Shown here: positions 1 to 8,092 of the stretch, one piece after another
How positions within the stretch are numbered: the first letter of the stretch is position 1
Layout of the letters: every line of letters starts with the position of its first letter
Assembly (NCBI GenBank): GCA_947625655.1
Contig: CANQPD010000010.1
Span: 1-64,000 of the forward strand
Direction: 5' to 3'
DNA from: an uncultured Dysosmobacter sp.
GTDB lineage: Bacteria; Bacillota; Clostridia; Oscillospirales; Oscillospiraceae
DNA length: 64,000 nt
Notes under the pieces: generated by a model
Told to the model about the DNA's origin: nothing
The model's input: only the letters and a program-made list of their open reading frames with translations
The model's database searches: none
Made by a program: the position numbers and the translations under genes

Positions 1-230
1 TGCCGCAGGCAAAAACCTTGAAATCGGCGGGCTTCGCCTGACGATTTGAGTGAAATGGAAAGGGCTCCCATAAAAACAAGGTTTTTATGGGAAACGAGCG
101 CAGAGCGCGAGCCGCGCGGCAGCGCGTCAAGCGTTTTTGCCGCAGGCAAAAACCTTGAAATCGGCGGGCTTCGCCTGACGATTTGAGTGAAATGGAAAGG
201 GCTCCCATAAAAACGAAGTTTTTATGGGAA
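1..230. repeat. Direct repeat pair with terminator-like hairpins upstream of ftsQ
   Basis: A segment of about 93 bases at 1-93 recurs at 138-230 with almost no change. Each copy ends in a perfect 11-bp stem (CCCATAAAAAC / GTTTTTATGGG, at 67-91 and 204-228). The three-base loop is AAG in the first copy and GAA in the second. I see no coding sequence here. The second hairpin lies just before the ftsQ start and could attenuate or insulate it; this is an inference. Confidence 0.75.
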
Positions 231-244
231 TAGGTACGGGGACG

Positions 245-1036
245 ATGGCAAGACGCAGAAATTCCAACCGGCGGCGGAGAAGGGGGAGCACCGGCTTCCT
301 CTATAAGCTGCTGTCCACCCTGGCGATCTGTGCCTGCCTTGTGGTGGCGTTGACGCTGTTTTTCCGGGTGGACACCATCGTCGTCACCGGGGCGGAGCGT
401 TACAGCGAGCAGGAGATCCTGGACGCCACGGGCATCGAGCAGGGCGACAACCTCTATCTGATGAACAAAAACGAGGTGGCCGGCCGCATGGTGACGGAGC
501 TGCCCTATCTCCGCAGCGTCCGCATCAACCGGAAGCTGCCGGACACCCTGCTGATCGAGGTGGAGGAGTGCAGCACGCCCCTGGCCGTCATTCAGGACGG
601 CTATGCCTGGCTGGTGAGCCCCGGCGACAGGGCAGGGGGCAAAATCAAGATTGTGGAGCAGCTGGAGGCCTCCGCCGCCGGGGACTACGGCGTCATCGAC
701 GGCTGCGCGCTGCTGGCCCCCACCGTGGGCGGCCAGCTGGCCCTGGCCACAGAGTATGTCAGCCAGCAGGAGAGCCTGGTGGCGCTGCTGCTGGCGCTGG
801 AGAGCGAGGGAATGCTGGATCAGGTGGACGCCATCCATCTGGGGGATCTCTCCACCCTCTCCATGGACTACGCCGGACGCTTTACCGTGGAGATGACCTA
901 TGGCGCGGACTACGGCTACAAGCTGCGGGCCCTGGCGGCGACGCTGGCCCGGGACGAGATCCAGGACAACATGACGGGGACCTTCGACATGCGCCGGGAC
1001 GACGGGAGAGTCAATTTTATCCAGAATGTGCGCTGA
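245..1036 (+). CDS. ftsQ: Cell division protein FtsQ/DivIB
   Basis: A 263-aa bitopic protein of the divisome, acting outside the membrane as a scaffold with FtsL/DivIC. Residues 1-13 are strongly basic, one membrane helix follows at about 18-40, and then a POTRA domain (about 42-110: 'VDTIVVTGAERYSEQEI', 'LRSVRINRKLPDTLLIEV') and a beta-rich C-terminus. This is the FtsQ/DivIB layout. An in-frame ATG at 224 lies inside the upstream hairpin, so I prefer the ATG at 245; its ribosome site is weak, so the start is less certain than the identity. ftsZ follows about 440 bases downstream with no ftsA between. The stop codon lies inside a 36-bp repeat. Confidence 0.88.
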   Translation: MARRRNSNRRRRRGSTGFLYKLLSTLAICACLVVALTLFFRVDTIVVTGAERYSEQEILDATGIEQGDNLYLMNKNEVAGRMVTELPYLRSVRINRKLPDTLLIEVEECSTPLAVIQDGYAWLVSPGDRAGGKIKIVEQLEASAAGDYGVIDGCALLAPTVGGQLALATEYVSQQESLVALLLALESEGMLDQVDAIHLGDLSTLSMDYAGRFTVEMTYGADYGYKLRALAATLARDEIQDNMTGTFDMRRDDGRVNFIQNVR

Positions 1037-1323
1037 AACAGAGGGACGGACAGGGCCGCCCCTCTGTTCAGGCTGTCGAAAAAGTCCGTTTGGACTTTTT
1101 CGACAGCCTGAACAATGCCTCGCTTTTTTGCCTGCTTCGCAGCCCAAAAAGCAGCCGCTTCGCGGCGCAACGGGCTGCTGGCGCAGGCTTTTTGCAGGCA
1201 TTCGATTCAACACGAGGGGGCTCCCGCCCCCTCGTACTCCCCCCTGCGAAACGGAGCGCTTTTCTCCAAACAGAGGTTTTTCGACAAGCTGAAACAGAGG
1301 GACGGACAGGGCCGCCCCTCTGT
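1032..1323. repeat. Nested hairpin/direct repeats between ftsQ and ftsZ
   Basis: A 36-bp sequence beginning GCTGAAACAGAGGGACG is present exactly at 1032-1067 and 1288-1323; each copy folds as AACAGAGGG...CCCTCTGTT, and the second ends in seven T, so it can serve as a terminator. Between them lies a perfect 23-bp inverted repeat (1065-1087 / 1092-1114, loop GTTT). Both of its arms contain TGTCGAA, the Spo0A box sequence, and another TTCGACA lies at 1280-1286. A further GAGGGGG/CCCCCTC hairpin lies near 1212-1235. Confidence 0.8.
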
Positions 1324-1476
1324 TTTTTTGGAAAATTCGGTCGAAAACCGCAAGGGGCACTTGACCGGAGCGGGAAAGTGTCATACAATAAACTAAATAT
1401 CTCAAGAACACAGGATATGGGGTGAATTGGCGGGGATATCCGCCAGTTTCTACAAATGATAGCAGGAGGCACCACT
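1037..1476. other. Gene-free 440-base ftsQ-ftsZ spacer
   Basis: This stretch holds the repeats at 1032-1323, the ftsZ promoter at 1361-1389 and a leader of roughly 80 bases. Several open frames cross it on both strands, but they are built from repeat sequence and show no recognisable domain, so I do not call a gene. Confidence 0.7.
1361..1389 (+). promoter_or_regulatory. Sigma-A type promoter for ftsZ
   Basis: TTGACC at 1361-1366, a 17-base spacer, then TACAAT at 1384-1389. It lies downstream of the terminator-like repeat, so ftsZ can be transcribed separately from ftsQ. Confidence 0.65.
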
Positions 1477-2589
1477 ATGGCATTTGGATTGGAAACCGGT
1501 CCCGATACCGTTGTCAATATTAAGGTCATCGGCGTTGGCGGCGGCGGCAACAACGTGGTCAACCGCATGGTCCGCTCCGGCACCAAGGGCGTGGACTTTG
1601 TGGCGGTGAATACCGACAAGCAGGCGCTGAACGTCTCCAGCGCTACTTACAAAATCCAGATCGGCGAAAAGCTGACCCATGGGCAGGGCGCCGGCTCCGA
1701 CCCGGAGGTGGGCCGCAAGTCCGCCGAGGAGAGCCGCAACCAGATCGCCAAGGCCCTGGAGGACACCGACATGGTGTTCATCACCGCCGGCATGGGCGGC
1801 GGCACCGGCACCGGCGGCGCGCCCATCGTGGCGGAGATCGCCAAGGAAATGGACATCCTCACCGTGGCGGTCGTTACCAAGCCCTTTGGCTTTGAGGGCC
1901 GCCGCCGCATGCAGCAGGCCGAAAAGGGCATTGCCGAGCTGGAGGGGAAGGTGGACTCCCTGGTCATCATCCCCAACGAGCGGCTGAAGCACGCCACTGA
2001 CCAGAAGATCACCTTTGCCAACGCCTTTGAGATCGCCGACGATGTGCTGCGCCAGGCGGTGCAGTCCATCTCCGACCTGATCCGGGACACCGGCTTTATC
2101 AATCTGGACTTTGCCGACGTCACCGCCATCATGAAAAACGCGGGCATGGCCCACATGGGCGTGGGCCGCGCCGCCGGCAAGGGCAAGGCCGAGGAGGCCG
2201 CCAAGATGGCCATTTCCAGCCCCCTGCTGGAGACCTCCATCGAGGGCGCCAAGGGTGTGCTCATCAATGTCACCGGCTCTATGGACATCGGTTTGGAGGA
2301 GGTGGAGCAGGCCGCCAGCCTGGTGCAGGCCGCCGTCCACCCCGACGCCCTCACCATCTTCGGCGCCACCTTCGACGAGACGCTGGACGATGAGATCCGC
2401 GTCACCGTCATTGCCACCGGCTTTGACAAGGCCCCCGGCCAGACGCCCAAGGCCGCTGAGGCCGCCGCGGCCCAGGGGAGCGGCACGGCGCCCCAGCCCG
2501 TGCCCCTGAAAGAGGAGGACGTGCCCAAGCCCGAGGTGGAGGACGACCCCTTCGACGATATTTTCAAAATTTTCAACAAGCGCGACTGA
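1477..2589 (+). CDS. ftsZ: Cell division protein FtsZ
   Basis: A tubulin-like GTPase of 370 aa that polymerises into the cytokinetic ring. The nucleotide-binding start '[17 protein letters not shown]' and the tubulin signature 'GGGTGTG' are intact, as is the T7-loop region ('NLDFADV'). A variable Pro/Glu-rich linker near the end leads to a short C-terminal peptide ('[14 protein letters not shown]'). The start is the ATG at 1477, 9 bases after AGGAGG; an upstream in-frame ATG at 1456 has no ribosome site. It has its own promoter and terminator, so it is probably monocistronic. No ftsA is adjacent. Confidence 0.98.
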   Translation: MAFGLETGPDTVVNIKVIGVGGGGNNVVNRMVRSGTKGVDFVAVNTDKQALNVSSATYKIQIGEKLTHGQGAGSDPEVGRKSAEESRNQIAKALEDTDMVFITAGMGGGTGTGGAPIVAEIAKEMDILTVAVVTKPFGFEGRRRMQQAEKGIAELEGKVDSLVIIPNERLKHATDQKITFANAFEIADDVLRQAVQSISDLIRDTGFINLDFADVTAIMKNAGMAHMGVGRAAGKGKAEEAAKMAISSPLLETSIEGAKGVLINVTGSMDIGLEEVEQAASLVQAAVHPDALTIFGATFDETLDDEIRVTVIATGFDKAPGQTPKAAEAAAAQGSGTAPQPVPLKEEDVPKPEVEDDPFDDIFKIFNKRD

Positions 2590-2606
2590 TACGTATTTTT
2601 TGGAAG

Positions 2607-2638
2607 GATCCGCAGGCTTTTGCCTGCGGATCTTTTTT
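2607..2638 (+). terminator. Rho-independent terminator of ftsZ
   Basis: A perfect 11-bp stem GATCCGCAGGC / GCCTGCGGATC with a TTTT loop, followed by six T. Confidence 0.92.
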
Positions 2639-2783
2639 CGCGCCCTGAAATGCCGGGACGGCGATTTGTGCCATGGGCGCGCTGCCGCTTTTTGCTTGGC
2701 GTGATTTCGCCCCGGCGGCAGATGATAACGGTGCCGGCGGGACGCATGGGCCCGCGGCGGATTTTGAAAAAGGGGTGATCTGA

Positions 2784-3812
2784 TTGTATGGACCAACGCA
2801 AATCGCGAAACGGCTCCTGCAGGGCGGAGCCGCGTTCCTTTTGGCGCTTTTCCTTTGCGCCCCGCCTGTGGCCATGGCCGCCGGTTTGACGGCGGAGAGC
2901 GGCGGAGAGAAGCGGATGCTGGTGCCGGTGGGCCACACGGTGGGCATCAAGCTGTTTGCCCGGGGCGTTGTGGTGGTGAAGCTGTCTGAGGGCGGCACGC
3001 CGGCCAGGGAATGCGGCCTGCGGACCGGCGATATCATCGTCAGCTGCGGCGGCACGGCCGTGACCTCCACGGAGCAGTTTCAGTCCCTTTTGCAGGCCAA
3101 CGGGGACGCGGCCACGGATCTCCAGGTCCGCCGGGACGGCGGCAGCATGACCCTCTCCGTGGAGCCGGCACAGAATGACCAGGGGAGCTACTGCATCGGC
3201 GCGTGGATCCGGGACAGCATGGCGGGCATCGGCACCATGACCTATTACGACCCGGCCACCGGCGCTTTCGGCGCCCTGGGCCATGGCATCACTGACGTGG
3301 ACACGGCCCAGCTGATGCCCTTTTCCAGCGGTTCCATCCTGCCCTCCACCGTGAAAGCGGTGAAAAAGGGCGCGTGCGGCGCGGCAGGGGAGCTGCGGGG
3401 GGATTTTGATTTGACCCGCGATTTGGGAGAGCTGTGCGCCAACACCGACAGCGGCGTTTTCGGAACGCTGACAGAGGAGGACTATGGGCCGGCGCTGTGC
3501 GGCGCGGTGCCGGTGGGCACGGCCCGGGCCGGCGGCGCGGTGATCCGCTCCAATGTGGCGGGGGATCAGGTGCAGGAGTATGACATTGAAATTTTAAAGG
3601 TGGTCCCCAACGCCGCCGACGGGCGGGACATGGTGATCTCCGTCACGGATCCGGAGCTGATCGCCGCCACCGGCGGCATTGTCCAGGGAATGAGCGGCAG
3701 CCCCATTTTGCAGAACGGGCAGATCGTGGGGGCGGTGACCCACGTTTTGCTGAACGATCCCACAAAAGGATATGGAATTTCCATCGAAAATATGCTGAAC
3801 GCGGCGGAATAA
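2784..3812 (+). CDS. spoIVB: SpoIVB-type sporulation serine peptidase (S55)
   Basis: A 342-aa protease which in sporulating Firmicutes is secreted from the forespore and cuts SpoIVFA to start sigma-K processing. An N-terminal membrane/signal helix (about 15-33) precedes a PDZ domain (about 50-120, 'ARECGLRTGDIIVSCGG'). The S55 domain has 'GALGHGI' (His167) and 'GMSGSP' (about 303-307), the expected catalytic His and Ser motifs. Start is a TTG at 2784 after AAGGGGTG. In many relatives spo0A follows directly; here four other genes, two of them on the opposite strand or self-contained, lie between. A strong terminator follows. Confidence 0.93.
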   Translation: MYGPTQIAKRLLQGGAAFLLALFLCAPPVAMAAGLTAESGGEKRMLVPVGHTVGIKLFARGVVVVKLSEGGTPARECGLRTGDIIVSCGGTAVTSTEQFQSLLQANGDAATDLQVRRDGGSMTLSVEPAQNDQGSYCIGAWIRDSMAGIGTMTYYDPATGAFGALGHGITDVDTAQLMPFSSGSILPSTVKAVKKGACGAAGELRGDFDLTRDLGELCANTDSGVFGTLTEEDYGPALCGAVPVGTARAGGAVIRSNVAGDQVQEYDIEILKVVPNAADGRDMVISVTDPELIAATGGIVQGMSGSPILQNGQIVGAVTHVLLNDPTKGYGISIENMLNAAE

Positions 3813-3818
3813 GACCCA

Positions 3819-3850
3819 GGCGCCGGGCGGTTTTGCCGCCCGGCGCCTCT
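3819..3850 (+). terminator. Terminator of spoIVB
   Basis: A 12-bp stem (GGCGCCGGGCGG with its complement) around a TTTTG loop, then TCTT. The T-run is short but the stem is very stable. Confidence 0.8.
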
Positions 3851-3968
3851 TCATACGGCGCAATCGTTGTCGGACATCGTGAAGGGCATAGTGAAAAAAG
3901 ATTTCTATAAGCTGTTTAAAGCTCACAAAATTTCGGGAGAAAATTGGTGTAAAAATCCCGTAAAAAAC

Positions 3969-4010
3969 GCAAACGTTTGCCTTGATTTTGGGCGGGGACT
4001 GCTGTATACT
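3969..4010 (+). promoter_or_regulatory. Antiporter promoter with a 12-bp palindrome
   Basis: TTGATT (3982-3987), 17 bases, TATACT (4005-4010): a near-consensus sigma-A promoter. A perfect palindrome GCAAACGTTTGC (3969-3980) abuts the -35 element. Its central CG is typical of LacI-family operators, but no such regulator is encoded in this window. Confidence 0.75.
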
Positions 4011-4045
4011 GGGAAGACAAATTCAGAAATAGGAAGATGCTGACT

Positions 4046-5341
4046 ATGTATACCCTGCTATCCGTCTCTGTCGCCATTCTGGCGGGCCTGCTGATGACCC
4101 GCGTGATCCATCCGCTGAAGCTGCCGGACGTGACCGCCTATCTGATGGCCGGCGTTTTGATCGGCCCCTACTGCCTGGGCGCCATGCACATCGACGGCCT
4201 GGGCTTTGTCTCCACCGAGGCGGTGGGCAGGCTGTCCCTGGTCTCTGAAGCGGCGCTGGGCTTTATCGCCTTTTCCATCGGCAACGAATTCCGCCTGAAG
4301 GACCTGAAGGCCACCGGACGGCAGGCGGCTGTCATCGGCGTTGTGCAGGCCCTCACCGCCACGCTGCTGGTGGATCTGTCCCTGCTGGCCGTGCATGTTT
4401 TGATGCCGGAGAAGCTGTCTGTGGCGCAGGCCATCACCCTGGGCGCCATTGCCACGGCCACCGCCCCCGCCGCCACGCTGATGGTGGTGCGGCAGTATAA
4501 GGCCAAGGGCCCGCTGACCAGCCTGCTGCTGCCCATTGTGGCGCTGGACGACGCCGTGGGCCTGGTGGTGTTTGCCGTGTCCTTCGGCATCGCCAAGACC
4601 CTGGTCAGCGGCGCTGTGGATCTGGTGTCCATCCTGGTGAATCCCCTGGTGGAGATCGTGGGCTCGCTGCTGCTGGGGGCCCTGATGGGCTGGCTGCTGA
4701 CGCTGCTGGAGACCCTGTTCCACTCCAACACCAACCGGCTGAACATGACCATCGCCTTCGTATTCCTGACGGCCTCCCTGGCCATGCTGGAATTTGAGGT
4801 GGGGCCTGTGACCGTGGGCTTTTCCTCTTTGCTGGTGTGCATGATGCTGGGCACGGTGTTCTGCAACCTGTGCCCGCTGTCTGAGGACCTGATGGGCGCG
4901 GCAGACAAGTGGACGTCCCCGCTGTTCGCCCTGTTCTTCGTCATCAGCGGCGCGGAGCTGGAGCTCAGCGTGTTCACGGATATCGCCATCGTCTGCATTG
5001 GCGTGGTCTATATTGCCTTCCGGTCCGCGGGCAAGTACATCGGCGCGTATATCAGCGCCAAGGGGACCCGCTGCGCGCCGCAGATCTGCAAGTACCTGGG
5101 CATCACGCTGCTGCCCCAGGCGGGCGTGGCCCTGGGCATGTGCACCACCGCCATGCAGCTGGGGGAGCAGGGCGGCCTGATCCGCAACATCACGCTGTTC
5201 TCCGTGCTGGTGTATGAGCTGGTGGGCCCGCTGCTGACCCGGCAGGCCCTGACCGCGGCGGGGGATATCCGGCCCATGTCCGACGAGGTCCGCAACCGCC
5301 GCCAGGCCAAGCTGGACGCGGCCAAAAAGAAAGGCAGATAA
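4046..5341 (+). CDS. CPA2-family cation:proton antiporter (Kef/NapA type membrane domain)
   Basis: About 431 aa with roughly 12-13 hydrophobic helices and no cytosolic TrkA-type domain. It opens with 'LLSVSVAILAGLLMTRVI' and 'LPDVTAYLMAGVLIGPY', typical of the CPA2 fold, and has the buried acidic pair in 'VALDDAVGLVVF', which carries ions in this superfamily. It probably exchanges Na+ or K+ for protons; the ion cannot be read from sequence. AGGAAG at 4031-4036 touches the ATG at 4037 but is well spaced from the ATG at 4046, so I use 4046. It is transcribed alone from the promoter at 3969-4010. Confidence 0.88.
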   Translation: MYTLLSVSVAILAGLLMTRVIHPLKLPDVTAYLMAGVLIGPYCLGAMHIDGLGFVSTEAVGRLSLVSEAALGFIAFSIGNEFRLKDLKATGRQAAVIGVVQALTATLLVDLSLLAVHVLMPEKLSVAQAITLGAIATATAPAATLMVVRQYKAKGPLTSLLLPIVALDDAVGLVVFAVSFGIAKTLVSGAVDLVSILVNPLVEIVGSLLLGALMGWLLTLLETLFHSNTNRLNMTIAFVFLTASLAMLEFEVGPVTVGFSSLLVCMMLGTVFCNLCPLSEDLMGAADKWTSPLFALFFVISGAELELSVFTDIAIVCIGVVYIAFRSAGKYIGAYISAKGTRCAPQICKYLGITLLPQAGVALGMCTTAMQLGEQGGLIRNITLFSVLVYELVGPLLTRQALTAAGDIRPMSDEVRNRRQAKLDAAKKKGR

Positions 5342-5414
5342 CGAAAACCCCTGGGGCGCCGACTGTATTGCAAAAGCGGGATCGCGGCGGCTGCCCACAG
5401 GGCCGAAGCAAAAC

Positions 5415-5457
5415 AAGCGGCACATGGACAAGATCCGTGTGCCGCTTTCTTTTTTTC
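5415..5457 (+). terminator. Terminator after the antiporter
   Basis: AAGCGGCACA (5415-5424) pairs with TGTGCCGCTT (5438-5447), followed by TCTTTTTTT. Confidence 0.85.
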
Positions 5458-5618
5458 CTGGTTTAAGTATGTTGGATTTCTTCCCTCACATTTGTTATAA
5501 TCCAAGCAGTTCCCCTTTGGGAGTGTTCAAACCTTCCGAATAGCCCCGGGTACGCCGGATGCATCCAGCCCTCCTGTGCCATGGATGACAGGGGCATATC
5601 AAAGGGAGGTAACGGGTC

Positions 5619-6395
5619 ATGGCATGGAAAGATGGCCTCAAAGGGGTTTTGGGGGCGCTCTTAGGGGCGTTGGGCTGCGTTCTGCTGTCCTGGGCGGCCT
5701 CCGGACTGGTCTCCTCGGCCAGCCTGCTGGTCACGTTTTTCGCCGGGCCGTTGGCCATGGCGGGCTACCGCCGGTGCAAAGGGCTGAAAAACCGAAGGTT
5801 CGCCTATGCCGTCACGGGGATCTTCACGCTGCTGGCCAGCGTGCTGAGTCCGGTGGTGGCAGCGGCGGCGTACCGGCTGGAGGCGGGCATTTTCCTGACG
5901 ATACTCACCCCGGCCTACTGGGCGAAGGCGTGGATCGTCCATCTGTATATGAGCGGCCTGGCTATGCTGGCCTTTTGGCAGCGCAGGGGGAGGCTGCAGG
6001 TATATATCGACCCCAGCCTGGGGCCGCGGTATGAGGCCGGAAAATACGCCGGCGGGCTGATGTATAACATGTGTCCCATGCAGCTGGCCGCACAGGCGGT
6101 CCCCCGGCAGTTCTATGTGGGCGGCAAGCTGGAAGTGGACGGGGCGCGTCTGCGCACGGTCCCGGCCCTGCGGAAGGGCAGGACCTTTTCCGTGGGGGAG
6201 ATCGCGGGAGTGGTCCTGGGAAGAAGCACCGGGAGCAACGTGCTTTACGACAAGGATCATCAGGTGCTGGCCAAATTTGCCTGGAGCATGGGCAATGCCG
6301 ACCTGCTGTTCCTCTACCTGCTGGAACACAATGTCAAGTTTGATAACCTGCCCCCGGAGCTGGCGGTCTATGGACAGCCGCCCACGGGCTCTTAA
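5619..6395 (+). CDS. Uncharacterised membrane protein with a C-terminal soluble domain
   Basis: A 258-aa protein I do not recognise. The first half has about four hydrophobic helices (near 8-28, 30-48, 62-85 and 92-120). The second half (about 130-258) looks soluble and mixed alpha/beta, with 'YEAGKYAGGLMYNM', 'FYVGGKLEVDGARLRTVPALRKG' and 'SNVLYDKDHQVLAKFAWSMGNADLLF'. The last part may be a small ligand- or protein-binding module. A good AGGGAGG ribosome site lies about 9 bases before the ATG. It is convergent with the Nudix gene, with only 12 bases between stops. No function is assigned. Confidence 0.85.
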   Translation: MAWKDGLKGVLGALLGALGCVLLSWAASGLVSSASLLVTFFAGPLAMAGYRRCKGLKNRRFAYAVTGIFTLLASVLSPVVAAAAYRLEAGIFLTILTPAYWAKAWIVHLYMSGLAMLAFWQRRGRLQVYIDPSLGPRYEAGKYAGGLMYNMCPMQLAAQAVPRQFYVGGKLEVDGARLRTVPALRKGRTFSVGEIAGVVLGRSTGSNVLYDKDHQVLAKFAWSMGNADLLFLYLLEHNVKFDNLPPELAVYGQPPTGS

Positions 6396-6407
6396 ACGCG
6401 GTTTTGC

Positions 6408-6998
6408 TCAGATCTCGGCCCGATCCGGGGAAACTGCTTGATAACCGGCCAGTTTGGCGTTTAGTTTGCTGTAAATGCGCTCCCGGAACCAGGGCTCTGA
6501 AGAGGCGGCGATGGCATCCTCCAGGCCGAACCAGGCCGCGCCGCTGTTTTCCCCCGGCCTGCCGCGGACCGGCAGGGCGGGATCGGCCTCCAGAAGATAG
6601 GTGAGGTTCAGGTGCAGGTGGGATGGGACGTATACCCCGCGCTTTTCGTGGCCGCTGACCGCCAGGATCTCCAGGGAGTAGATATCCTCCGTCACGGGGC
6701 GGACCGCCGTCAGGCCGCTTTCCTCCCGGACCTCCCGCAGCGCCACGGCCAGCAGGTCCCGGTCTCCGTCGGCGTGGCCGCCCAGCCAGGCCCAGGTGTT
6801 GTACAGGTCGTGATGGGCCAGCAGGACCCGCGTCCGGTCCGGGCTGACCACCCAGGCCGAGGCGGTCAGGTGGGCGGAGAGGTTCTCCCGGCTGTACAGC
6901 TCCTCGCCGCCTTGCAGGCGGCGCAGCAGCTCCTCCCGGTCCCGGGCCTCCTGGTCGTTCCAGGGGCGGTATGCCCCAAGGGCGGCGATAAGATCCAT
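6408..6998 (-). CDS. Nudix hydrolase
   Basis: A 196-aa Nudix protein, expected to hydrolyse a nucleoside-diphosphate-linked compound. The central part has 'AWLGGHADGDRDLL' and 'VALREVREESGL', the Nudix box; the REVREESG metal-binding core is intact, but the first Glu of the canonical box is Arg. Residues about 45-150 form the catalytic fold and a long N-terminal helical part precedes it. The start at 6998 follows GGAGGAGCAGCC; an upstream in-frame ATG at 7082 has no such site. The substrate cannot be inferred. Confidence 0.88.
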   Translation of the reverse strand: MDLIAALGAYRPWNDQEARDREELLRRLQGGEELYSRENLSAHLTASAWVVSPDRTRVLLAHHDLYNTWAWLGGHADGDRDLLAVALREVREESGLTAVRPVTEDIYSLEILAVSGHEKRGVYVPSHLHLNLTYLLEADPALPVRGRPGENSGAAWFGLEDAIAASSEPWFRERIYSKLNAKLAGYQAVSPDRAEI

Positions 6999-7150
6999 GG
7001 CTGCTCCTCCAGTCGCGCTTTTTCTTGGATTCCCCGCGGTTTTTCCAGGCCGGCGGCCTTTCCGCGTTCCATGATAGCACATTCCGCCCCAAAAGGGAAG
7101 CGGGGCCGGAAACCCTTGGGGGAGAAGGGAAACCGGGGTCTCGAAAAACG

Positions 7151-7157
7151 TGTCGAA
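7151..7157 (+). promoter_or_regulatory. Spo0A box (TGTCGAA) upstream of spo0A
   Basis: An exact TGTCGAA, the known Spo0A-binding sequence, 132 bases before the spo0A start. A near-match TCTCGAA lies at 7139-7145. I do not see an unambiguous sigma-A or sigma-H promoter pair. Confidence 0.6.
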
Positions 7158-7288
7158 CGATTTGTGGAATAATTTGGCAGATGTGCCTTGAAAAAACTGT
7201 TGCTTTATGCTAGTTTATAGAAAACGTGATTTGAAGATTCATGAATCCGTCGCAAATCGCAAATTCAGGGAAAAGGACAAGGGGTACT

Positions 7289-8053
7289 ATGGAGAACAGA
7301 AGAACTGTATTGCTGGCAGATGCCAATGAGGAATTCCGCGCCATGCTGCGGGAGGCCATAGAGAAAGCGGAAGGGTTCACGGTGGTGGGTTCCGTCGGGG
7401 ACGGTGCGGAGGCTTTACAGTTGCTGGGCCAGTACCGCCCGGATCTGGCGGTGATGGACGTGGTCCTGCCGGGGCTGGACGGCCTTGGCGTGCTGCGCCA
7501 GATGAAGGCCCAGGGCGGCACGACCAGGGCCGTCATGGTCTCCGCCTTTTGCAGTGACGCGGTGGTGGGCGAGGCCATGTCCCTGGGGGCGTGCTATTTC
7601 CTGCCCAAGCCCTTTGAGCCGGAAGCGCTGCTGGACCGGATGCACAGCGTGTTTCAGCAGCCCGCCACGCCGGAACAGCACGCCGCCGTGCTGAAAAACC
7701 TGGTCACCTCCGTGATCCATGAGATCGGTGTTCCCGCCCATATCAAGGGCTATCAGTATCTGCGGGAGGCCATCATCATCGCCGTGAACGACATGGAGGT
7801 CATCAACGCCGTCACCAAGGTGCTCTACCCCGCCGTGGCCAAGCGCTTCGGCACCACCCCCAGCCGGGTGGAGCGGGCCATCCGCCACGCCATCGAGGTG
7901 GCCTGGGACCGGGGCGACCTGGAGACCCTGCAGAAGTACTTCGGCTACACCGTCAGCAACGCCAAGGGCAAGCCGACGAACAGCGAGTTCATCGCCATGA
8001 TCGCTGACCGGCTGGTGCTGGAGATGAAGAACGGCAAGGGGCTGACGGTGTAA
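7289..8053 (+). CDS. spo0A: Sporulation master regulator Spo0A
   Basis: A 254-aa response regulator that switches cells into sporulation when phosphorylated. The receiver domain (1-120) has the phospho-acceptor at Asp57 ('[12 protein letters not shown]'), acidic residue Asp11 and the conserved Lys in 'LPKPFEP'. The C-terminal Spo0A domain (about 150-254) includes '[18 protein letters not shown]', the conserved DNA-recognition helix region. The start is the ATG at 7289, five bases after AAGGGG; an in-frame ATG at 7241 lacks a ribosome site. A TGTCGAA box upstream fits autoregulation. It is monocistronic, ending in a bidirectional terminator. Confidence 0.97.
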   Translation: MENRRTVLLADANEEFRAMLREAIEKAEGFTVVGSVGDGAEALQLLGQYRPDLAVMDVVLPGLDGLGVLRQMKAQGGTTRAVMVSAFCSDAVVGEAMSLGACYFLPKPFEPEALLDRMHSVFQQPATPEQHAAVLKNLVTSVIHEIGVPAHIKGYQYLREAIIIAVNDMEVINAVTKVLYPAVAKRFGTTPSRVERAIRHAIEVAWDRGDLETLQKYFGYTVSNAKGKPTNSEFIAMIADRLVLEMKNGKGLTV

Positions 8054-8062
8054 GAGCAAACG

Positions 8063-8091
8063 AAAAAGGAGAGGCGGCGCCTCTCCTTTTT
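8063..8091. terminator. Bidirectional terminator, spo0A / DUF2812 gene
   Basis: A 13-bp perfect stem AAAAAGGAGAGGC / GCCTCTCCTTTTT with a GGC loop; A- and T-runs on both sides let it work for both converging genes. Confidence 0.9.
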
Positions 8092-8092
8092 C

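Noticed and set aside
1-230. Possible CRISPR-like repeats
   Set aside because: Only two units, 93 bp each, with a 44-bp gap and terminator hairpins; no array or cas genes.
1647-3284. Long minus-strand open frame opposite ftsZ and spoIVB
   Set aside because: Shadow of GC-biased real genes: no ribosome site, no domain, and both + strand genes are certain.
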